Assembly (NCBI GenBank): GCA_018350325.1
Contig: JAEVLN010000010.1
Span: forward strand, 2,852,001 to 2,916,000
Length of the DNA: 64,000 bases
Reading direction: 5' to 3'
Origin: Globodera rostochiensis
Lineage: Eukaryota; Nematoda; Chromadorea; Rhabditida; Heteroderidae
Shown in pieces: positions 57,671 to 64,000 of the stretch. Below the pieces are notes generated by a model that was not told where the DNA came from, made no database searches, and saw only the letters and a program-made list of their open reading frames with translations. Each line of letters begins with the position of its first letter. The stretch's first letter is position 1. The translations under genes and the position numbers were made by a program.

Positions 57671-59086
57671 TTTTTGAAATTACTTCAAATTTGCAAATTT
57701 TTTGCTAACTTTAAACTAAAAATTAAATTATAAAACGTTCACTTATGTAATATTAATTTTTATTACTATTAAAATTCGTAGAAACTTTAATGCCTGTCCC
57801 AGATTTGTTTATCAATTTCTGCACTTTAAGTCGCCTTTGACTTCATCACAAACAATAAAAAAGAATTCGAATATTTTTGACCTTTTTTATTTAATTGAAA
57901 CATTTTTTTTTTATAAATTAGGCAAAAGAAACGGAAAATATTTGTTTTGTTTTCCTTTCTTTGTCCTCCTTCGCTTACATTCGTAACGATTTCCTTTTTT
58001 AAGCGACGAATTCAAAAGCGTCTCAGCTAGACATTTTTTTATGTTCCGCTTCTTTTCACACCCTTTTTCATTGATCGAAATCACTAATTACTTTAAATTG
58101 AATATTTTCTTTCTAATTAAGATAATAATTAAGTATTTAAATACAATTGTAAGAATTTGTAATGACTTATTTCCTTTTGTTATTTATAGCTTATCCAGAA
58201 TTTCTTAACTTGAGAGTTGGCAGGTGTTTTGCATTTTTAGGCCCGTAGGTCTTTTGTCTAATAGGCGTTTTGTCTGGTGAATGTTTTGTCGGACAGGCGC
58301 CTTGTCGAATTGGCTTGTCGGGAGTGGTTTTGAAGGAAGTTTGTTCACGTTTTAGCAACGGTGTATTTTGTCGAGTAGGCGTTTTGTCAGTTTGGTATTT
58401 TGTCTTGATGCCTTATTTACTCTTTCTCAAAATCGGAGACCACCATCAGCAGCATTCCGTGTTTGTTAGCCGCCGATTCCCTCGTGCCCGATTTGGCTGG
58501 GTGATCCCTCTCCCCCCCTCCCGCTCTCTCACCGCCTCGTCTAACCCCCCTTTTTCTCAAACCACACCGGTCATTTGTTTGCATTCTATGTATGTCTGCA
58601 CCCCTCTCGTCGTCTGTGCACCCACATAAATTCCACTCCATTCCTCTCGTCGTCTGTGCACCCACATAAATTCCACTCCATTCCTCTCGTCGTCTGTGCA
58701 CCCACACAAATTCCACCCCATTCATCTCGTCGTCTCGTGCACTGCACACCCAAATCTTGTGCTGCACTCTTTTCTCGCAGGAAATCGCGTCGATTTAAAT
58801 CCCCGCGACCTTTTCTCTCCCCAAATATTCAGCGTCCTCAAACATATAAATATGCATCCATTCATCTCGCATCCCTCTCCTTCACTCACTCACTCATCAG
58901 TCACCCACCACAAATAGTACCCACCAAAATGATTTGAATGGACAATGTGAGAGTGGTCGTCGTCCGGCGTCTATTTTTTGACCTTCCCACTGCTTCCATC
59001 CAGCGAGCACGGGTCGTCACACAGTCAATAAAATAATTGCTGGGGCTGTGCAGCGTACCAATCACACAGACATATTATTAATGGTA
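57671..59086. other. Non-coding DNA with two simple tandem repeats
   Basis: 58236-58410 contains GGCGTTTTGTC or TTTTGTCGAGTAGGCG words about seven times. 58606-58735 is a 40-bp minisatellite (TCTCGTCGTCTGTGCACCC, then ACATAAATTCCACTCCATTCC), about three and a half copies. Open frames here are repeat by-products. No gene seen. Confidence 0.5.
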
Positions 59087-59257
59087 AATACCTAATTCGT
59101 TTTTGGCCAATTCGTTTTTTACCCAATTCGTTTTTTGTGTGTTATAAGTATAGACACTCTAACCTTCTTACTGTCTGCGCTCTTTCTATTTTGTACTAGT
59201 TTATATAGACAAAAAACGAATTGGGTAAAAAACGAATTGGCCAAAAACGAATTGGGG
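59087..59257. mobile_element. Small MITE, about 170 bp
   Basis: An inverted repeat of three spaced AATTCGTTTTT words on the left (CCTAATTCGTTTTTGGCC) and their complements on the right (GGCCAAAAACGAATTGG). The centre is unrelated DNA. No clear target duplication. Confidence 0.6.
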
Positions 59258-59390
59258 TCCGTTCATTATTAATCCATAATAAAAAAAATGAGCGCATTTT
59301 ATTTAACGTTTTTTTTTTGTGTTAAAATTAATGTGTGTGTGTTTTTTTTTGTCACGGGCTCCCATCACATCACTCAATGGACGGACACCC

Positions 59391-59503
59391 CAGAGTTGCC
59401 TCGAGATTGCCTCGAGAGTCGAGTTTGAGTCGGATTAAATTTTTTGAGTCGACTTTCTCGAGCTTCGAGTCTGAAAAAGGACTAGTTTCAATCGGCAACC
59501 CTG
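59391..59503. mobile_element. Short hAT-like element, 113 bp
   Basis: Ends CAGAGTTGCC and GGCAACCCTG. The interior is made of CTCGAG, GAGTCGAG and CGAGTC words. The flanking octamers do not match in register. Confidence 0.4.
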
Positions 59504-59958
59504 ATGGACACACGATTTCAAAAACGGAATGCTAGTATTGAAAAAGAGCTCTGACTCGAACAGCAACGCTTCCGATGCCCCAAAAAGCAAACGTTTGATT
59601 CACTTTTATAAAATAACCTACAAAAACAACTTTAATTTTATTGATCCAAAAAATCAAACTTAATCAGAATTAATTCTGAATTTAATCCAAAACTTAGTTT
59701 ATAGGTAAATTGATCAATCTCCTTTCACTTGGAGTTCTAGCGAAACTAAATTCATTGCCGGCGCCCCTGAGAACCTCGATTTACATAAATAAAAAATACA
59801 AAGAATTACAATTACCTCTTAGTAAAATATGTACATACCTATTTAATTTCTTTGCCCCGCAAAATTATTCATTCATTCAACTGTTAGGTAATACAAAAAA
59901 CCTATAATTTCCAATAAAAACCGATTATTCAATTTTTTAAATTATAATTAGTTTAAAG
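59504..59958. other. AT-rich DNA, no gene seen
   Basis: A 65-codon frame at 59710-59907 has no start context, splice signal or family resemblance. Confidence 0.35.
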
Positions 59959-60192
59959 TAGGGTTGAGCGGTACCGGGACTTTTGGAAAAACCGGGACCG
60001 GGACTAAATTTGGTCCCGGTCAAAAAAAACCGGGACTGCTGGACAAAAACAAGAAAAAAAAATGCTTGTTAAAAAACCGGGACCATTATAAGGGGATTTT
60101 AAAGGAATTTTGAAAAACCGGGACTAAAATTTCAGTACTAAAATGGAAAAAATTGACCATTTCAGTACTGGACCCGGTCCCGCTCAACCCTA
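59959..60192. mobile_element. hAT-like MITE, 234 bp, perfect 8-bp target duplication
   Basis: Ends TAGGGTTGAGCGG and CCGCTCAACCCTA, flanked by GTTTAAAG on both sides (59951-59958, 60193-60200). Subterminal ACCGGGACC and GGTCCCGGT words repeat. It lies about 250 bp upstream of the innexin start codon. Confidence 0.88.
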
Positions 60193-60438
60193 GTTTAAAG
60201 GTCAAGCGCGCTAAGAATTAAATTATATTTTCGAATTATAAAGCCCGGAGTAAAATTAATTCATTTTTATTTTTATTATTTGATTAAAAAAACAATTTGC
60301 AAACAGAAAAAATTTAAAAAAAACCAAAAAAATTTCGGACCCGGATTAAAAATAAAAATGGGGACAATTCATATTCCGTCAATTTTAATTTTCCTCTCAG
60401 ACTTCAGAATTTGAAATAAATTTTCTATTTTGTTTGCC

Positions 60439-62642
60439 ATGTTTGGCATTCCGTTCTTGTCCACCTACATTCAGCGGGTGGTCAAGGAGCAGACTTTGGC
60501 GGATTCGGTTGACTGGCTCAACTACTACTGTTCCTCCATACTACTGGCCTTCTTCGCGCTGGCCATCTCGGCCAAGCAGTACTTTGGCCAGGTCATTGTT
60601 TAGGCGTTTGTTCAGCACCCATTCAAAAATGTTTTTGAATGCTGTTTTGGCACAACTTTTGGCATTTTATTTTTTGAATTTTTTTTGCCCTTAGGCCATC
60701 AATTGTTGGGTGCCAAACGAGTTCAAGGGCAGCTGGGAGAAGTATGCCGAGGACTACTGTTTTGTTGCCAATTCTTATTATGTGCCGTTTGACATGGAAG
60801 TGCCGTCGGATTTGAGCAAACGAGTCGATCAGATCACTTATTATCGGTGCATAAATTTTACATTGATATTAAAAAATATTTTAATTAAAATATGAATTTT
60901 AAATTTTTTTTTAATATAGTTTTAGTTTAATTTTACAAAATTGATATTAAAACTTAGACTTTAATATCTTTTTTTAAATTAAGTTAAATTTGAACAAAAA
61001 TTGGAGTTCTGAATTCAAAATTATCAAAATTTATTTGTTTGTTTTGCAGTTGGGTGCCGGTTGTGTTGGCCATCCAGGCACTGCTATTCTGGCTGCCCAA
61101 CTGGTTGTGGAACATGCTGCACAAGCAGACTGCAGTCAACGCGCGCAGTGTCGTGCACGAGGCGTGCAAGAGCCGCGCATTGGTGGGAGCCGAGCGCGAG
61201 AAGGAAATTGAGGCACTTGCCGGCTACATTAGCGACACGGTAAGTGCCAAAGCAGTCATCATTCTTGAATCCTGAAATGCCAAAAGTATAGATTTCCTTA
61301 AAAATCGTTGCTTTCCGAAATTTTTTAAATTTATTTTTGATATTTTATAAAAAAATTAAAAAAAATATTACTTGGCATTTTTTGACTTTTTAGCATATTT
61401 TTATATTATAGATTTAGAGCTTTTTAGCACATATAAACCCAGCCCCTTATTAATAGAGCCCGGCGAGATCGTGATCCCGACCGAGATTTAGAGTCCAGGT
61501 CTCGAATCTCGGAAATTTGTTGAAAACTCCGAGACCTGGACTCTCGGAAATTTCGAGATTTTTTACCTCGAGAGTCCAGGTCTCGGAAATTCCGGGCTCT
61601 ACCTGAATAAAAAATAATAAATATTTAAAAACATTTTCTATTTTGACAGGTTTCTGTCTTCTCGGAGCCCCACACGCGTCGACCTTGCGGGCTGAACGCA
61701 ACATTACTTTATTTGGGCATCAAGCTGCTCTACGTGTTCAACTGTTTTGGCCAACTGATTGCTCTAAACCGTTTCTTGGGGGGCCAATATTATAATTGGG
61801 CATATGAGGTGAAAGCGCAGATGAATATTCTAATGATTTTAGGCGCAAATTACAAATCTCTGACCCTCTCATAACATCGGACCCAAATTCGAAAATTTTG
61901 TCAAAAATTTAAAAATTACAATGAAAAATCAAGTAGTGATCGGATTCATGCTCGTTAGTGGCCAAAATTGATTTTTGATGCATTAGTACCCATTTTTTAA
62001 TTAAGACATTTATGAGCGTGCTGCAGGGCCAAGAGTGGCGCGAGTCGGCGGTGTTCCCGCGCGTGATCATGTGCGATTTTGCAGTCCGACGGCTGGCCAA
62101 CCCGCAACGGCACACCATCCAATGCGTGATCATGATGAACATGATCAACGAAAAGTGGGGGGTTTTTGATCTCAATCGAATGATTTTATCTGATCAACTT
62201 CGTAATTATAATAGCATTTATGGCACAGGTTGTACTTCTTCCTCTACATGTGGTTTCTGTTTGTCGGCATTGCAACTTTGGTCAATTTCTTCTATTATTT
62301 GGCCATGTTGATGGTGCCGGCGTTGCGCACCAAATTTGTGCTTCGCAACATCAACAAACAACAGCAGAAAGTGCGGCGCAAAATAAAAATAAAAATATGG
62401 CAATTTTTGGGAACAAAATTTGGCGCCGTTAAATGCTGTAAAAACTTTTCCTCAAAATTTTCCAGCTGCGCGGCTTTGGACGTGCCGAAATCCATCAATT
62501 TGTGCAGTCCTTTCTGCGTCCGGATGGCATTCTGTTGCTGCACTTTTTGCGCCAGCACATCGGCGGCCGGGTCACCTACGAGCTGCTGAACGAGCTGGTG
62601 CGCCTCTACTGGATGACGTCACATCAGGCAGGGCGCCAATAA
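60439..62642 (+). CDS. Innexin (gap-junction hemichannel subunit), 373 aa, 7 exons
   Basis: Exons: 60439-60591, 60695-60846, 61050-61239, 61650-61808, 62006-62154, 62229-62370, 62466-62642. All splice sites are GT..AG, phases agree, and the length is typical of the family. N-terminus MFGIPFLSTY, then TM1 in SSILLAFFALAISAKQYFGQ. First extracellular loop: cysteines in INCWVP and DYCF. The innexin signature before TM2, usually YYQWV, reads YYRWVPVVLAIQALLFWLP here, formed across the exon 2/3 junction. The second loop ends FPRVIMCDF..IQCV with its cysteines, and TM4 is LYFFLYMWFLFVGIATL. The C-terminus reads FLRPDGILLLHFLRQH and ELLNELVRLYWM. The product would form intercellular channels in the plasma membrane. 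Which of the many nematode innexins it is cannot be told by eye. Confidence 0.93.
61454..61601. mobile_element. Short inverted-repeat element in innexin intron 3
   Basis: Ends TAGAGCCCGG and CCGGGCTCTA, with AGTCCAGGTCTCGGAAATT-type words repeated inside. No matching octamers flank it. The same TAGAGCCCGG end occurs in both giant inverted-repeat arms (25460-25469 and the complement near 18890). Confidence 0.5.
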
Positions 62643-62900
62643 TTTTTTTTTTAATTATCAATGAAAATTTAATGCTTTACAAAAATTCAAAAGTTCTTTC
62701 ACTGATTACTAGGGCTGGGATTTATATTTTTTTAGTGCTTAGGTATATGTTCTGAGGTATACGGCCCAAAAATAGCCTTTTTGCGTTGGTTTGAGCTTTT
62801 TTAGACAAGGTTGAAATTACATATTTTGATATATTTCGGGGTTTTTGAGGAAAAAAGCATATTTTGGCATTTTTGACCAAAAATTTGAAAAAATGCACCG

Positions 62901-63974
62901 TAGGGTTCGGACGGGCGCCCGGTTCGGGCGGGCAACGGGCGGGCATTCGGCCGGGCGGGCGCCCGACTTGGAAATATTCGATCCGGGCTAAAGCCCGGTA
63001 TTCGCCCGGCAAAGCCCGCCCGGACAAAAAATCAAAAAAAGCCCGCCCGGCAAAGCCCGCCCGGCAAAGCCCGCCCGGCCCCTTTTAGGTAGCCCGGAAA
63101 AAAGCCCGCCCGGCCCCAAAAAACCGAATATTTTCCGAATATTTTTATGTCATTTGCATGTTCGTATTTTTAAATTAACTTCCAACAGGATGCCAAACTA
63201 TTATAAATAAAAGCAATAAATACATCGCACAGTTATAGTACTATTATAAATGCAATTTATATTTGTTGATTTTCTTTTAATCATTTCTTAATTATGCCGA
63301 GAGGCGCCGTCGAGGAAATTTTAATTTTTGACTCTATTGTTAAGTTTGAAAATACGGTACTTTTTTAAGGGGTTTTAGGCAGGCGCATATGCAGGGAGTG
63401 GATGCCCCCTCCGAAATGTTTTTTGAGAACAAAACCATAGTAGGGAACCCCTTTGCTTTGCAAAATTCGTAATTTTTGGACCAATTTTCTTTACAAATCT
63501 CATCAAAAATCAAAAAAATTCCTCGCATTCGTAAAAACTTCAAAAAAAGGTACCGTATTTTTAAATTTTGGATGAAAATCTCTTAACAATTGAGTAAAAA
63601 ATTCAAAATTATTACGATATTTACGATTACGATACGATACACCATCCCTTGTCTATATCGTACATGATCAGGAATGATCAATCTCTAACTTTTAAGCTGT
63701 TTCAAAAAAATTTTTAAATATTCGCCCGGTATTCGGATTTTTTCCAAAATCCGGGCTAAAGCCCGGTATTCGCCCGGCAAAGCCCGCCCGGAGGAAAAAC
63801 CAAAAAATATTCGCCCGGCAAAGCCCGCCCGGACAAAAAATCGAAAAAAGCCCGCCCGGAAAAGCCCGCCCGGACAAAAAATCGAAAAAAGCCCGCCCGG
63901 AAAAGCCCGCCCGGCCACTTTCGGGTTGCCCGGAAAAAAGCCCGCCCGGCCCCAACCCGATTATCCGAACCCTA
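62901..63974. mobile_element. hAT-like element, 1,074 bp, 7-of-8 target duplication
   Basis: Ends TAGGGTTCGGA and TCCGAACCCTA. The flanks are ATGCACCG (62893-62900) and ATGCACCC (63975-63982). Both subterminal regions (62920-63115, 63720-63950) are GCCCGCCCGG and AAAGCCCGCC word arrays, with the GC-rich strand bias reversing between ends. A degenerate hairpin copy lies near 63296-63318. It lies about 260 bp after the innexin stop codon. Confidence 0.8.
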
Positions 63975-64000
63975 ATGCACCCCAAAATCATTGATTTCTG

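Noticed and set aside
58270..58629. 119-codon frame
   Set aside because: It spans two simple-repeat tracts and has no start context, splice sites or domain.
58606..58735. CRISPR-like array
   Set aside because: The 40-bp units are directly adjacent without unique spacers, and the genome is eukaryotic.

Overview
This window looks like the nuclear genome of a nematode, most likely a plant-parasitic cyst nematode (Globodera/Heterodera type). The DNA is AT-rich, and the genes are small exons split by short introns with GT..AG ends. There is an innexin gene (invertebrate gap junctions), a LAMMER-kinase relic and a Patched-family relic. A broken gene that occurs five times resembles, from memory, a large hypothetical-protein family of cyst nematodes. 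The genus is an inference. All assignments come from reading the sequence by eye; no database search was run.

Region 1 (1-18.6 kb) is a head-to-tail array of a 4,933-bp unit, about 3.8 copies, nearly identical and open at the left window edge. Each unit carries a 459-bp LTR-like segment, a primer-binding-site-like sequence, a minisatellite leader, tRNA-like SINE heads and a broken multi-exon gene, but no retroelement protein genes. Region 2 (15.7-28.5 kb) is a giant inverted repeat with arms of 3.2 and 3.05 kb. Its left arm is the last array copy. Between the arms lie a Ty3/gypsy-type pol relic with an unusual C-terminal SGNH-hydrolase-like domain and a MULE-like element with 407-bp terminal inverted repeats and a FLYWCH relic.

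Region 3 (28.5-44.3 kb) is a transposon graveyard. It holds a fold-back element with a TTA target duplication, a LAMMER/CLK kinase pseudogene, and several non-autonomous hAT-like elements with 8-bp target duplications, some nested. A 663/664-bp tandem array there has swallowed one hAT end. A GC-rich hairpin with a GATA loop recurs across this region and inside most of the hAT-like elements.

Region 4 (44.3-48.6 kb) has a second, decayed LTR-retroelement fragment and a Patched-related gene fragment. Region 5 (49.4-56.4 kb) has a complete 127-aa cysteine-rich secreted or membrane-anchored protein gene (+) and a multi-exon gene (-) for a protein with about 12 membrane segments. One intron of the latter holds a 1.3-kb G/C-skewed minisatellite. 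Region 6 (57-64 kb) has more hAT-like elements and a complete 7-exon innexin gene (373 aa).

The genes that look intact are the innexin, the multi-membrane-span gene (5' end not found) and the small cysteine-rich gene. Most of the rest is mobile DNA and its debris.
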